A stretch of 64,000 nucleotides of DNA from Arion vulgaris. Lineage: Eukaryota > Mollusca > Gastropoda > Stylommatophora > Arionidae. The notes beneath the pieces were generated by a model. It was not told the DNA's origin, ran no database searches, and worked only from the letters and a program-made list of their open reading frames with translations. The stretch is from contig CM036759.1 in NCBI GenBank assembly GCA_020796225.1, positions 66,175,590 to 66,239,589 on the forward strand, given 5' to 3'. The translations under genes were made by a program, and so were the position numbers. Positions 32,301-47,300 of this stretch are shown piece by piece (position 1 is the first letter of the stretch; every line of letters begins with the position of its first letter).

Positions 32301-35300
32301 CATCTTGTCCAGGATACCTCCTTCCATGATGATCGTCTTCTTCTCATCTTGTCCAGGATACCTCCTTCCATGATGATCTTCTTCTTCTCATCTTGTCCAG
32401 GATACCTCCTTCCATGATGATCTTCCTCTTCTCATCTTGTCCAGGATACCTCCTTCCATGATGATCTTCCTCTTCTCATCTTGTCCAGGATACCTCCTTC
32501 CATGATGATCTTCTTCTTCTCATCTTGTCCAGGATACCTCCTTCCATGATGATTTTCTTCTTCTCATCTTGTCCAGGATACCTCCTTCCATGATGATCTT
32601 CCTCTTCTCATCTTGTCCAGGATACCTCCTTAAATGATGATCTTCTTCTTCTCATCTTGTCCAGGATACCTCCTTCCATGATGATCTTCTTCTTCTCATC
32701 TTGTCCAGGATACCTCCTTCCATGATGATCTTCCTCTTCTCATCTTGTCCAGGATACCTCCATCCATGATGATCTTCCTCTTCTCATCTTGTCCAGGATA
32801 CCTCCTTCCATGATGATCTTCTTCTTCTTCTTGTCCAGGATACCTCCTTCCATGATGATCTTCTTCTTCTCATCTTCTCCAGGATACCTCCTTCATGATG
32901 ATCTTCTTCTTCTCATCTTGTCCAGGATACCTCCTTCCATGATGATCTTCTTCTTCTCATCTTGTCCAGGATACCTACTTCCATGATGATCTTCCTCTTC
33001 TCATCTTGTCCAGGATACCTCCTTCCATGATGATCTTCTTCTTCTCATCTTGTCCAGGATACCTCCTTCCATGATGATCTTCCTCTTTTTATCTTGTCCA
33101 GGATACCTCCTTCCATGATGATCTTCTTCTTCTCATCTTGTCCAGGATACCTCCTTCCATGATGATCTTCCTCTTCTCATCTTGTCCAGGATACCTCCTT
33201 CCATGATGTTCTTCTTCTCATCTTGTCCAGGATACCTCCTTCCATGATGATCTTCCTCTTCTCATCTTGTCCAGGATACCTCCTTCCATGATGATCTTCT
33301 TCTTCTCATCTTGTCCAGGATACTTCCTTCCATGATGATCTTCCTCTTCTCATCTTGTCCAGGATACCTCCTTCCTTGATGATCTTCCTCTTCTCATCTT
33401 GTCCAGGATACCTCCTTCCATGATGATCTTCTTCTTCTCATCTTGTCCAGGATACCTCCTTCCATGATGATCTTCTTCTTCTCATCTTGTCCAGGATACC
33501 TCCTTCCATGATGATCTTCTTCTTATCATCTTGTCCAGGATACCTCCTTCCATGATGATCTTCTTCTTCTCATCTTGTCCAGGATACCTCCTTCCATGAT
33601 GATCTTCTTCTTCTCATCTTGTCCAGGATACCTCCTTCCATGATGATCTTCTTCTTCTCATCTTGTCCAGGATACCTCCTTCCATGATGATCTTCTTCTC
33701 ATCTTGTCCAGGATACCTCCTTCCATGATGATCTTCTTCTTCTCATCTTGTCCAGGATACCTCCTTCCATGATGATCTTCTTCTTCTCATCTTGTCCAGG
33801 ATACCTCCTTCCATGATGATCTTCTTCTTCTCATCTTGTCCAGGATACCTCCTTCCATGATGATCTTCCTCTTTTTATCTTGTCCAGGATACCTCCTTCC
33901 ATGATGATCTTCTTCTTCTCATCTTGTCCAGGATACCTCCTTCCATGATGATCTTCCTCTTCTCATCTTGTCCAGGATACCTCCTTCCATGATGTTCTTC
34001 TTCTCATCTTGTCCAGGATACCTCCTTCCATGATGATCTTCCTCTTCTCATCTTGTCCAGGATACCTCCTTCCATGATGATCTTCTTCTTCTCATCTTGT
34101 CCAGGATACTTCCTTCCATGATGATCTTCCTCTTCTCATCTTGTCCAGGATACCTCCTTCCATGTTGATCTTCCTCTTCTCATCTTGTCCAGGATACCTC
34201 CTTCCATGATGATCTTCTTCTCATCTTGTCCAGGATACCTCCTTCCATGATGATCTTCTTCTTCTCATCTTGTCCAGGATACCTCCTTCCATGATCTTCT
34301 TCTTCTCATCTTGTCCAGGATACCTCCTTCCATGATGATCTTCCTCTTCTCATCTTGTCCAGGATACCTCCTTCCATGATGATATTCTTCTTCTCATCTT
34401 GTCCAGGATACCTCCTTCCATGATGATCTTCTTTATCATCTTGTCCAGGATACCTCCTTCCATGATGATCTTCCTCTTCTCATCTTGTCCAGGATGCCTC
34501 CTTCCATGATTATCTTCTTCTTCTCATCTTGTCCAGGATACCTCTTTCCATGATGATCTTCATCTTCTCATCTTGTCCAGGATACCTCCTTCCATGATGA
34601 TCTTCTTCTTCTCATCTTGTCCAGGATACCTCCTTCCATGACGATCTTCCTCTTCTCATCTTGTCCAGGATACCTCCTTTCATGATGATCTTCATCTTCT
34701 CATCTTGTCCAGGATACCTCCTTCCATGATGATTTTCTTCTTCTCATCTTGTCCAGGATACCTCCTTCCATGATGATCATCCTCTTCTCATCTTGTGCAG
34801 GATACCTCCTTCCATGATGATCTTCCTCTTCTCATCTTGTCCAGGATACCTCCTTCCATGATGATCTTCCTCTTCTCATCTTGTCCAGGATACCTCCTTC
34901 CATGATGATCTTCCTCTTCTCATCTTGTCCAGGATACCTCCTTCCATGATGATCTTCTTCTTCTCATCTTGTCCAGGATACCTCCTTCCATGATGATCTT
35001 CTTCTTCTAATCTTGTCCAGGATACCTGAATTCCATGATGATCTTCCTCTTCTCATCTTGTCCAGGATACCTCCTTCCATGATGATCGTCTTCTTCTCAT
35101 CTTGTCCAGGATACCTCCTTCCATGATGATCTTCTTCTTCTCATCTTGTCCAGGATACCTCCTTCCATGATGATCTTCCTCTTCTCATCTTGTCCAGGAT
35201 ACCTCCTTCCATGATGATCTTCCTCTTCTCATCTTGTCCAGGATACCTCCTTCCATGATGATCTTCTTCTTCTCATCTTGTCCAGGATACCTCCTTCCAT

Positions 35301-38300
35301 GATGATTTTCTTCTTCTCATCTTGTCCAGGATACCTCCTTCCATGATGATCTTCCTCTTCTCATCTTGTCCAGGATACCTCCTTAAATGATGATCTTCTT
35401 CTTCTCATCTTGTCCAGGATACCTCCTTCATGATGATCTTCTTCTTCTCATCTTGTCCAGGATACCTCCTTCCATGATGATCTTCCTCTTCTCATCTTGT
35501 CCAGGATACCTCCATCCATGATGATCTTCCTCTTCTCATCTTGTCCAGGATACCTCCTTCCATGATGATCTTCTTCTTCTCATCTTGTCCAGGATACCTC
35601 CTTCCATGATGATCTTCTTCTTCTCATCTTGTCCAGGATACCTCCTTCCATGATGATCTTCTTCTTCTCATCTTGTCCAGGATACCTCCTTCCATGATGA
35701 TCTTCCTCTTCTCATCTTGTCCAGGATCCTCCTTCCATGATGTTCTTCTTCTCATCTTGTCCAGGATACCTCCTTCCATGATGATCTTCCTCTACTCATC
35801 TTGTCCAGGATACCTCCTTCCATGATGATCTTCTTCTCATCTTGTCCAGGATACCTCCTTCCATGATGATCTTCCTCTTTTTATCTTGTCCAGGATACCT
35901 CCTTCCATGATGATCTTCTTCTCATCTTGTCCAGGATACCTCCCTTTCCCTGATGATCTTCCTCTTCTCATCTTGTCCAGGATACCTCCTTCCATGATGT
36001 TCTTCTTCTCATCTTGTCCAGGATACCTCCTTCCATGATGATCTTCCTCTTCTCATCTTGTCCAGGATACCTCCTTCCATGATGATCTTCTTCTTCTCAT
36101 CTTGTCCAGGATACCTCCTTCCATGATGATCTTCCTCTTCTCATCTTGTCCAGGATACCTCCTTCCATGATGATCTTCCTCTTCTCATCTTGTCCAGGAT
36201 ACCTCCTTCCATGATGATCTTCTTCTTCTCATCTTGTCCAGGATACCTCCTTCCATGATGATCTTCTTCTTATCATCTTGTCCAGGATACCTCCTTCCAT
36301 GATGATCTTCTTCTCATCTTGTCCAGGATACCTCCTTCCATGATGATCTTCTTCTTCTCATTCCAGGATACCTCCTTCCATGATGATCTTCTTCTTCTCA
36401 TCTTGTCCAGGATACCTCCTTCCATGATGATCTTCTTCTCATCTTGTCCAGGATACCTCCTTCCATGATGATTTTCTTCTTCTCATCTTGTCCAGGATAC
36501 CTCCTTCCATGATGATCATCCTCTTCTCATCTTGTGCAGGATACCTCCTTCCATGATGATCTTCCTCTTCTCATCTTGTCCAGGATACCTCCTTCCATGA
36601 TGATCTTCCTCTTCTCATCTTGTCCAGGATACCTCCTTCCATGATGATCTTCCTCTTCTCATCTTGTCCAGGATACCTCCTTCCATGATGATCTTCCTCT
36701 TCTCATCTTGTCCAGGATACCTCCTTCCATGATGATCTTCTTCTCATCTTGTCCAGGATACCTCCTTCCATGATGATTTTCTTCTTCTCATCTTGTCCAG
36801 GATACCTCCTTCCATGATGATCTTCCTCTTCTCATCTTGTCCAGGATACCTCCTTAAATGATGATCTTCTTCTTCTCATCTTGTCCAGGATACCTCCTTC
36901 CATGATGATCTTCTTCTTCTCATCTTGTCCAGGATACCTCCTTCCATGATGATCTTCCTCTTCTCATCTTGTCCAGGATACCTCCATCCATGATGATCTT
37001 CCTCTTCTCATCTTGTCCAGGATACCTCCTTCCATGATGATCTTCTTCTTCTCTTCTTGTCCAGGATACCTCCTTCCATGATGATCTTCTTCTTCTCATC
37101 TTCTCCAGGATACCTCCTTCATGATGATCTTCTTCTTCTCATCTTGTCCAGGATACCTCCTTCCATGATGATCTTCTTCTTCTCATCTTGTCCAGGATAC
37201 CTACTTCCATGATGATCTTCCTCTTCTCATCTTGTCCAGGATACCTCCTTCCATGATGATCTTCTTCTTCCATCTTGTCCCGGATACCTCTTCCATGATG
37301 ATCTTCCTCTTTTATCTTGTCCAGGATACCTCCTTCCATGATGATCTTCTTCTTCTCATCTTGTCCAGGATACCTCCTTCCATGATGATCTTCCTCTTCT
37401 CATCTTGTCCAGGATACCTCCTTCCATGATGTTCTTCTTCTCATCTTGTCCAGGATACCTCCTTCCATGATGATCTTCTTCTTCTAATCTTGTCCAGGAT
37501 ACCTGAATTCCATGATGATCTTCCTCTTCTCATCTTGTCCAGGATACCTCCTTCCATGATGATCGTCTTCTTCTCATCTTGTCCAGGATACCTCCTTCCA
37601 TGATGATCTTCTTCTTCTCATCTTGTCCAGGATACCTCCTTCCATGATGATCTTCCTCTTCTCATCTTGTCCAGGATACCTCCTTCCATGATGATCTTCC
37701 TCTTCTCATCTTGTCCAGGATACCTCCTTCCATGATGATCTTCTTCTTCTCATCTTGTCCAGGATACCTCCTTCCATGATGATTTTCTTCTTCTCATCTT
37801 GTCCAGGATACCTCCTTCCATGATGATCTTCCTCTTCTCATCTTGTCCAGGATACCTCCTTAAATGATGATCTTCTTCTTCTCATCTTGTCCAGGATACC
37901 TCCTTCCATGATGATCTTCTTCTTCTCATCTTGTCCAGGATACCTCCTTCCATGATGATCTTCCTCTTCTCATCTTGTCCAGGATACCTCCATCCATGAT
38001 GATCTTCCTCTTCTCATCTTGTCCAGGATACCTCCTTCCATGATGATCTTCTTCTTCTCATCTTGTCCAGGATACCTCCTTCCATGATGATCTTCTTCTT
38101 CTCATCTTGTCCAGGATACCTCCTTCCATGATGATCTTCTTCTTCTCATCTTCTCCAGGATACCTCCTTCATGATGATCTTCTTCTTCTCATCTTGTCCA
38201 GGATACCTCCTTCCATGATGATCTTCTTCTTCTCATCTTGTCCAGGATACCTACTTCCATGATGATCTTCCTCTTCTCATCTTGTCCAGGATCCTCCTTC

Positions 38301-41300
38301 CATGATGATCTTCTTCTTCTCATCTTGTCCAGGATACCTCCTTCCATGATGATCTTCCTCTTTTTATCTTGTCCAGGATACCTCCTTCCATGATGATCTT
38401 CTTCTTCTCATCTTGTCCAGGATACCTCCTTCCATGATGATCTTCCTCTTCTCATCTTGTCCAGGATACCTCCTTCCATGATGTTCTTCTTCTCATCTTG
38501 TCCAGGATACCTCCTTCCATGATGATCTTCCTCTTCTCATCTTGTCCAGGATACCTCCTTCCTGATGATCTTCTTCTTCTCATCTTGTCCAGGATACTCC
38601 TTCCATGATGATCTTCCTCTTTTATCTTGTCCAGGATACCTCCTTCCATGATGATCTTCTTCTTCTCATCTTGTCCAGGATACCTCCTTCCATGATGATC
38701 TTCCTCTTCTCATCTTGTCCAGGATACCTCCTTCCATGATGTTCTTCTTCTCATCTTGTCCAGGATACCTCCTTCCATGATGATCTTCCTCTTCTCATCT
38801 TGTCCAGGATACCTCCTTCCATGATGATCTTCTTCTTCTCATCTTGTCCAGGATACCTCCTTCCATGATGATCTTCCTCTTCTCATCTTGTCCAGGATAC
38901 CTCCTTCCATGATGATCTTCCTCTTCTCATCTTGTCCAGGATACCTCCTTCCATGATGTTCTTCTTCTCATCTTGTCCAGGATACCTCCTTCCATGATGA
39001 TCTTCTTCTTATCATCTTGTCCAGGATACCTCCTTCCATGATGATCTTCTTCTTCTCATCTTGTCCAGGATACCTCCTTCCATGATGATCTTCTTCTCAT
39101 CTTGTCCAGGATACCTCCTTCCATGATGATCTTCTTCTTTTCATCTTGTCCAGATACCTCCTTCCATGATGATCTTCTTCTCATCTTGTCCAGGATACCT
39201 CCTTCCATGATGATTTTCTTCTTCTCATCTTGTCCAGGATACCTCCTTCCATGATGATCATCCTCTTCTCATCTTGTGCAGGATACCTCCTTCCATGATG
39301 ATCTTCCTCTTCTCATCTTGTCCAGGATACCTCCTTCCATGATGATCTTCCTCTTCTCATCTTGTCCAGGATACCTCCTTCCATGATGATCTTCCTCTTC
39401 TCATCTTGTCCAGGATACCTCCTTCCATGATGATCTTCTTCTTCTCATCTTGTCCAGGATACCTCCTTCCATGATGATCTTCTTCTTCTCATCTTGTCCA
39501 GGATACCTCCTTCCATGATGATCTTCCTCTTTCATCTTGTCCAGGATACCTCCTTCCATGATGATCGTCTTCTTCTCATCTTGTCCAGGATACCTCCTTC
39601 TATGATGATCTTCTTCTTCTCATCTTGTCCAGGATACCTCCTTCCATGATGATCTTCCTCTTCTCATCTTGTCCAGGATACCTCCTTCCATGATGATCTT
39701 CCTCTTCTCATCTTGTCCAGGATACCTCCTTCCATGATGATCTTCTTCTTCTCATCTTGTCCAGGATACCTCCTTCCATGATGATTTTCTTCTTCTCATC
39801 TTGTCCAGGATACCTCCTTCCATGATGATCTTCCTCTTCTCATCTTGTCCAGGATACCTCCTTAAATGATGATCTTCTTCTTCTCATCTTGTCCAGGATA
39901 CCTCCTTCCATGATGATTTTCTTCTTCTCATCTTGTCCAGGATACCTCCTTCCATGATGATCTTCCTCTTCTCATCTTGTCCAGGATACCTCCATCCATG
40001 ATGATCTTCCTCTTCTCATCTTGTCCAGGATACCTCCTTCCATGATGATTTTCTTCTTCTCATCTTGTCCAGGATACCTCCTTCCATGATGATCTTCTTC
40101 TTCTCATCTTGTCCAGGATACCTCCTTCCATGATGATCTTCTTCTTCTCATCTTCTCCAGGATACCTCCTTCATGATGATCTTCTTCTTCTCATCTTGTC
40201 CAGGATACCTCCTTCCATGATGATCTTCTTCTTCTCATCTTGTCCAGGATACCTACTTCCCTGATGATCTTCTCTTCTCATCTTGTCCAGGATACCTCCT
40301 TCCATGATGATCTTCTTCTTCTCATCTTGTCCAGGATACCTCCTTCCATGATGATCTTCCTCTTTTTATCTTGTCCAGGATACCTCCTTCCATGATGATC
40401 TTCTTCTTCTCATCTTGTCCAGGATACCTCCTTCCATGATGATCTTCCTCTTCTCATCTTGTCCAGGATACCTCCTTCCATGATGTTCTTCTTCTCATCT
40501 TGTCCAGGATACCTCCTTCCATGATGATCTTCCTCTTCTCATCTTGTCCAGGATACCTCCTTCCATGATGATCTTCTTCTTCTCATCTTGTCCAGGATAC
40601 CTCCTTCCATGATGATCTTCCTCTTCTCATCTTGTCCAGGATACCTCCTTCCATGATGATCTTCCTCTTCTCATCTTGTCCAGGATACCTCCTTCCATGA
40701 TGATCTTCTTCTTCTCATCTTGTCCAGGATACCTCCTTCCATGATGATCTTCTTCTTCTCATCTTGTCCAGGATACCTCCTTCCATGATGATCTTCTTCT
40801 ATCATCTTGTCCAGGATACCTCCTTCCATGATGATCTTCTTCTTCTCATCTTGTCCAGGATACCTCCTTCCATGATGATCTTCTTCTTCTCATCTTGTCC
40901 AGGATACCTCCTTCCATGATGATCTTCTTCTTCTCATCTTGTCCAGGATACCTCCTTCCATGATGATCTTCTTCTCATCTTGTCCAGGATACCTCCTTCC
41001 ATGATGATCTTCTTCTTCTCATCTTGTCCAGGATACCTCCTTCCATGATGATCTTCTTCTTCTCATCTTGTCCAGGATACCTCCTTCAATGATGATCTTC
41101 TTCTTCTCATCTTGTCAGGATACCTCCTTCCATGATGATCTTCCTCTTTTATCTTGTCCAGGATACCTCCTTCCATGATGATCTTCTTCTTCTCATCTTG
41201 TCCAGGATACCTCCTTCCATGATGATCTTCCTCTTCTCATCTTGTCCAGGATACCTCCTTCCATGATGTTCTTCTTCTCATCTTGTCCAGGATACCTCCT

Positions 41301-44300
41301 TCCATGATGATCTTCCTCTTCTCATCTTGTCCAGGATACCTCCTTCCATGATGATCTTCTTCTTCTCATCTTGTCCAGGATACCTCCTTCCATGATGATC
41401 TTCCTCTTCTCATCTTGTCCAGGATACCTCCTTCCATGATGATCTTCCTCTTCTCATCTTGTCCAGGATACCTCCTTCCATGATGATCTTCTTCTTCTCA
41501 TCTTGTCCAGGATACCTCCTTCCATGATGATCTTCTTCTTCTCATCTTGTCCAGGATACCTCCTTCCATGATGATCTTCTTCTTATCATCTTGTCCAGGA
41601 TACCTCCTTCCATGATGATCTTCCTCTTCTCATCTTGTCCAGGATACCTCCTTCCATGATGATCTTCTTCTTCTCATCTTGTCCAGGATACCTCCTTCCA
41701 TGATGATCTTCTTCTTCTCATCTTGTCCAGGATACCTCCTTCCATGATGATCTTCCTCTTCTCATCTTGTCCAGGATACCTCCTTCCATGATGATCTTCT
41801 TCTTCTCATCTTGTCCAGGATACCTCCTTCCATGATGATCTTCTTCTTCTCATCTTGTCCAGGATACCTCCTTCCATGATGATCTTCTTCTTCTCATCTT
41901 GTCCAGGATACCTCCTTCCATGATGATCTTCTTCTCATCTTGTCCAGGATACCTCCTTCCATGATGATCTTCTTCTTTCATCTTGTCCAGGATACCTCCT
42001 TCCATGATGATCTTCTTCTTTCATCTTGTCCAGGATACCTCCTTCCATGATGATCTTCTTCTTCTAATCTTGTCCAGGATACCTCCTTCCATGATGATCT
42101 TCTTCTTCTCATCTTGTCCAGGATACCTCCTTCCATGATGATCTTCTTCTTCTCATCTTGTCCAGGATACCTCCTTCCATGATGATCTTCTTCTCATCTT
42201 GTCCAGGATACCTCCTTCCATGATGATCTTCTTCTTCTCATCTTGTCCAGGATACCTCCTTCCATGATGATCTTCTTCTTCTCATCTTGTCCAGGATACC
42301 TCCTTCCATGATGATCTTCTTCTTCTCATCTTGTCCAGGATACCTCCTTCCATGATGATCTTCTTCTTCTCATCTTGTCCAGGATACCTCCTTCCATGAT
42401 GATCTTCTTCTTCTCATCTTGTCCAGGATACCTCCTTCCATGATGATCTTCCTCTTCTCATCTTGTCCAGGATACCTCCTTCCATGATGATCTTCTTCTT
42501 CTCATCTTGTCCAGGATACCTCCTTCCATTATGATCTTCTTCTTCTCATCTTGTCCAGGATACCTCCTTCCATGATGATCTTCTTCTTCTCATCTTGTCC
42601 AGGATACCTCCTTCCATGATGATCTTCCTCTTCTCATCTTGTCCAGGATACCTCCTTCCATGATGATCTTCTTCTTCTCATCTTGTCCAGGATACCTCCT
42701 TCCATGATGATCTTCTTCTTCTCATCTTGTCCAGGATACTTCCTTCCATGATGATCTTCCTCTTCTCATCTTGTGCAGGATACCTCCTTCCATGATGATC
42801 TTCTCTTCTTTATCTTGTCCCGGATACCTCCTTCCATGATGATGTTCTTCTTCTCATCTTGTCCAGGATACCTCCTTCCATGATGATCTTCTTCTTCTCA
42901 TCTTGTCCAGGATACCTCCTTCCATGATGATCTTCTTCTTCTCATCTTGTCCAGGATACCTCCTTCCATGATGATCTTCTTCTTCTCATCTTGTCCAGGA
43001 TACCTCCTTCCATGATGATCTTCTTCTTCTCATCTTGTCCAGGATACCTCCTTCCATGATGATCTTCTTCTCATCTTGTCCAGGATACCTCCTTCCATGA
43101 TGATCTTCCTCTTCTCATCTTGTCCAGGATACCTCCTTCCATGATGATCATCCTCTTCTCATCTTGTGCAGGATACACTCCTTCCGATGATCTTCCTCTT
43201 CTCATCTTGTCCAGGATACCTCCTTCCATGATGATCTTCCTCTTCTCATCTTGTCCAGGATACCTCCTTCCATGATGATCTTCCTCTTCTCATCTTGTCC
43301 AGGATACCTCCTTCCATGATGATCTTCTTCTTCTCATCTTGTCCAGGATACCTCCTTCCATGATGATCTTCTTCTTCTAATCTTGTCCAGGATACCTGAA
43401 TTCCATGATGATCTTCCTCTTCTCATCTTGTCCAGGATACCTCCTTCCATGATGATCGTCTTCTTCTCATCTTGTCCAGGATACCTCCTTCCATGATGAT
43501 CTTCTTCTTCTCATCTTGTCCAGGATACCTCCTTCCATGATGATCTTCCTCTTCTCATCTTGTCCAGGATACCTCCTTCCATGATGATCTTCCTCTTCTC
43601 ATCTTGTCCAGGATACCTCCTTCCATGATGATCTTCTTCTTCTCATCTTGTCCAGGATACCTCCTTCCATGATGATTTTCTTCTTCTCATCTTGTCCAGG
43701 ATACCTCCTTCCATGATGATCTTCCTCTTCTCATCTTGTCCAGGATACCTCCTTAAATGATGATCTTCTTCTTCTCATCTTGTCCAGGATACCTCCTTCC
43801 ATGATGATCTTCTTCTTCTCATCTTGTCCAGGATACTTCCTTCCATGATGATCTTCCTCTTCTCATCTTGTCCCGGATACCTCCATCCATGATGATCTTC
43901 CTCTTCTCATCTTGTCCAGGATACCTCCTTCCATGATGATCTTCTTCTTCTCATCTTGTCAGGATCCTCCTTCCATGATGATCTTCTTCTTCTCATCTTG
44001 TCCAGGATACCTCCTTCCATGATGATCTTCTTCTTCTCATCTTGTCCAGGATACCTCCTTCCATGATGATCTTCCTCTTCTCATCTTGTCCAGGATACCT
44101 CCTTCCATGATGTTCTTCTTCTCATCTTGTCCAGGATACCTCCTTCCATGATGATCTTCCTCTTCTCATCTTGTCCAGGATACCTCCTTCCATGATGATC
44201 TTCTTCTTCTCATCTTGTCCAGGATACCTCCTTCCATGATGATCTTCCTCTTTTATCTTGTCCCGGATACCTCCTTCCATGATGATCTTCTTCTTCTCAT

Positions 44301-47300
44301 CTTGTCCAGGATACCTCCTTCCATGATGATCTTCCTCTTCTCATCTTGTCCAGGATACCTCCTTCCATGATGTTCTTCTTCTCATCTTGTCCAGGATACC
44401 TCCTTCCATGATGATCTTCCTCTTCTCATCTTGTCCAGGATACCTCCTTCCATGATGATCTTCTTCTTCTCATCTTGTCCAGGATACCTCCTTCCATGAT
44501 GATCTTCCTCTTCTCATCTTGTCCAGGATACCTCCTTCCATGATGATCTTCCTCTTCTCATCTTGTCCAGGATACCTCCTTCCAGATGATCTTCTTCTTC
44601 TCATCTTGTCCAGGATACCTCCTTCCATGATGATCTTCTTCTTATCATCTTGTCCAGGATACCTCCTTCCATGATGATCTTCTTCTTCTCATCTTGTCCA
44701 GGATACCTCCTTCCATGATGATCTTCTTCTTCTCATTCCAGGATACCTCCTTCCATGATGATCTTCTTCTTCTCATCTTGTCCAGGATACCTCCTTCCAT
44801 GATGATCTTCTTCTCATCTTGTCCAGGATACCTCCTTCCATGATGATTTTCTTCTTCTCATCTTGTCCAGGATACCTCCTTCCATGATGATCATCCTCTT
44901 CTCATCTTGTGCAGGATACCTCCTTCCATGATGATCTTCCTCTTCTCATCTTGTCCAGGATACCTCCTTCCATGATGATCTTCCTCTTCTCATCTTGTCC
45001 AGGATACCTCATTCCATGATGATCTTCTTCTTCTCATCTTGTCCAGGATACCTCCTTCCATGATGATCTTCCTCTTCTCATCTTGTCCAGGATACCTCCT
45101 TCCAGTGATCTTCTTCTTCTCATCTTGTCCCGGATACCTCCTTCCATGATGATTTTCTTCTTCTCATCTTGTCCAGGATACCTCCTTCCATGATGATCTT
45201 CCTCTTCTCATCTTGTCCAGGATACCTCCTTAAATGATGATCTTCTTCTTCTCATCTTGTCCAGGATACCTCCTTCCATGATGATCTTCTTCTTCTCATC
45301 TTGTCCAGGATACCTCCTTCCATGATGATCTTCCTCTTCTCATCTTGTCCAGGATACCTCCATCCATGATGATCTTCCTCTTCTCATCTTGTCCAGGATA
45401 CCTCCCTTTCCCTGATGATCTTCTTCTTCTCTTCTTGTCCAGGATACCTCCTTCCATGATGATCTTCTTCTTCTCATCTTCTCCAGGATACCTCCTTCAT
45501 GATGATCTTCTTCTTCTCATCTTGTCCAGGATACCTCCTTCCATGATGATCTTCTTCTTCTCATCTTGTCCAGGATACCTACTTCCATGATGATCTTCCT
45601 CTTCTCATCTTGTCCAGGATACCTCCTTCCATGATGATCTTCTTCTTCTCATCTTGTCCAGGATACCTCCTTCCATGATGATCTTCCTCTTTTTATCTTG
45701 TCCAGGATACCTCCTTCCATGATGATCTTCTTCTTCTCATCTTGTCCAGGATACCTCCTTCCATGATGATCTTCCTCTTCTCATCTTGTCCAGGATACCT
45801 CCTTCCATGATGTTCTTCTTCTCATCTTGTCCAGGATACCTCCTTCCATGATGATCTTCTTCTTCTAATCTTGTCCAGGATACCTGAATTCCATGATGAT
45901 CTTCCTCTTCTCATCTTGTCCAGGATACCTCCTTCCATGATGATCGTCTTCTTCTCATCTTGTCCAGGATACCTCCTTCCATGATGATCTTCTTCTTCTC
46001 ATCTTGTCCAGGATACCTCCTTCCATGATGATCTTCCTCTTCTCATCTTGTCCAGGATACCTCCTTCCATGATGATCTTCTTCTCATCTTGTCCAGGATA
46101 CCTCCTTCCATGATGATCTTCTTCTTCTCATCTTGTCCAGGATACCTCCTTCCATGATGATTTTCTTCTTCTCATCTTGTCCAGGATACCTCCTTCCATG
46201 ATGATCTTCCTCTTCTCATCTTGTCCCGGATACCCCCTTAAATGATGATCTTCTTCTTCTCATCTTGTCCAGGATACCTCCTTCCATGATGATCTTCTTC
46301 TTCTCATCTTGTCCAGGATACCTCCTTCCATGATGATCTTCCTCTTCTCATCTTGTCCAGGATACCCCCATCCCTGATGATCTTCCTCTTCTCATCTTGT
46401 CCAGGATACCTCCTTCCATGATGATCTTCTTCTTCTCATCTTGTCCAGGATACCTCCTTCCATGATGATCTTCTTCTTCTCATCTTGTCCAGGATACCTC
46501 CTTCCATGATGATCCTCTTCTTCTCCAGATCCTCCTTCATGATCTTTCTTCTCTTTCAGGATACCTCCTTCCATGATGATCTTCTTCTTCTCATCTTGTC
46601 CAGGATACCTCCTTCCATGATGATCTTCTTCTTCTCATCTTGTCCAGGATGCCTCTTCCATGATGATCTTCTTCTTCTCATCTTGTCCAGGATACCTCCT
46701 TCCATGATGATCTTCTCTTTTATCTTGTCCAGGATACCTCCTTCCATGATGATCTTCTTCTTTATCTTGTCCAGGATACCTCCTTCCATGATGATCTTCT
46801 TCTTCTCATCTTGTCCAGGATACCTCCTTCCATGATGTCTTCCTTCTCATCTTGTCCAGGATACCTCCTTCCATGATGATCTTCCTCTTCTCATCTTGTC
46901 CAGGATACCTCCTTCCATGATGATCTTCTTTTTCTCATCTTGTCCAGGATACCTCTTCGATGATCTTCCTCTTTTATCTTGTCAGGATACCTTCCCTGAT
47001 TCTTCTTCTCATCTTGTCCAGGATACCTCCTTCCATGATGATCTTCCTCTTCTCATCTTGTCCAGGATACCTCCTTCCATTATGATCTTCTTCTTCTCAT
47101 CTTGTCCAGGATACCTCCTTCCATGATGATCTTCCTCTTCTCATCTTGTCCAGGATACCTCCTTCCATGATGATCTTCTTCTTCTCATCTTGTCCAGGAT
47201 ACCTCCTTCCATGATGATCTTCTTCTTCTCATCTTGTCCAGGATACCTCCTTCCATGATGATCTTCTTCTCATCTTGTCCAGGATACCTCCTTCCATGAT

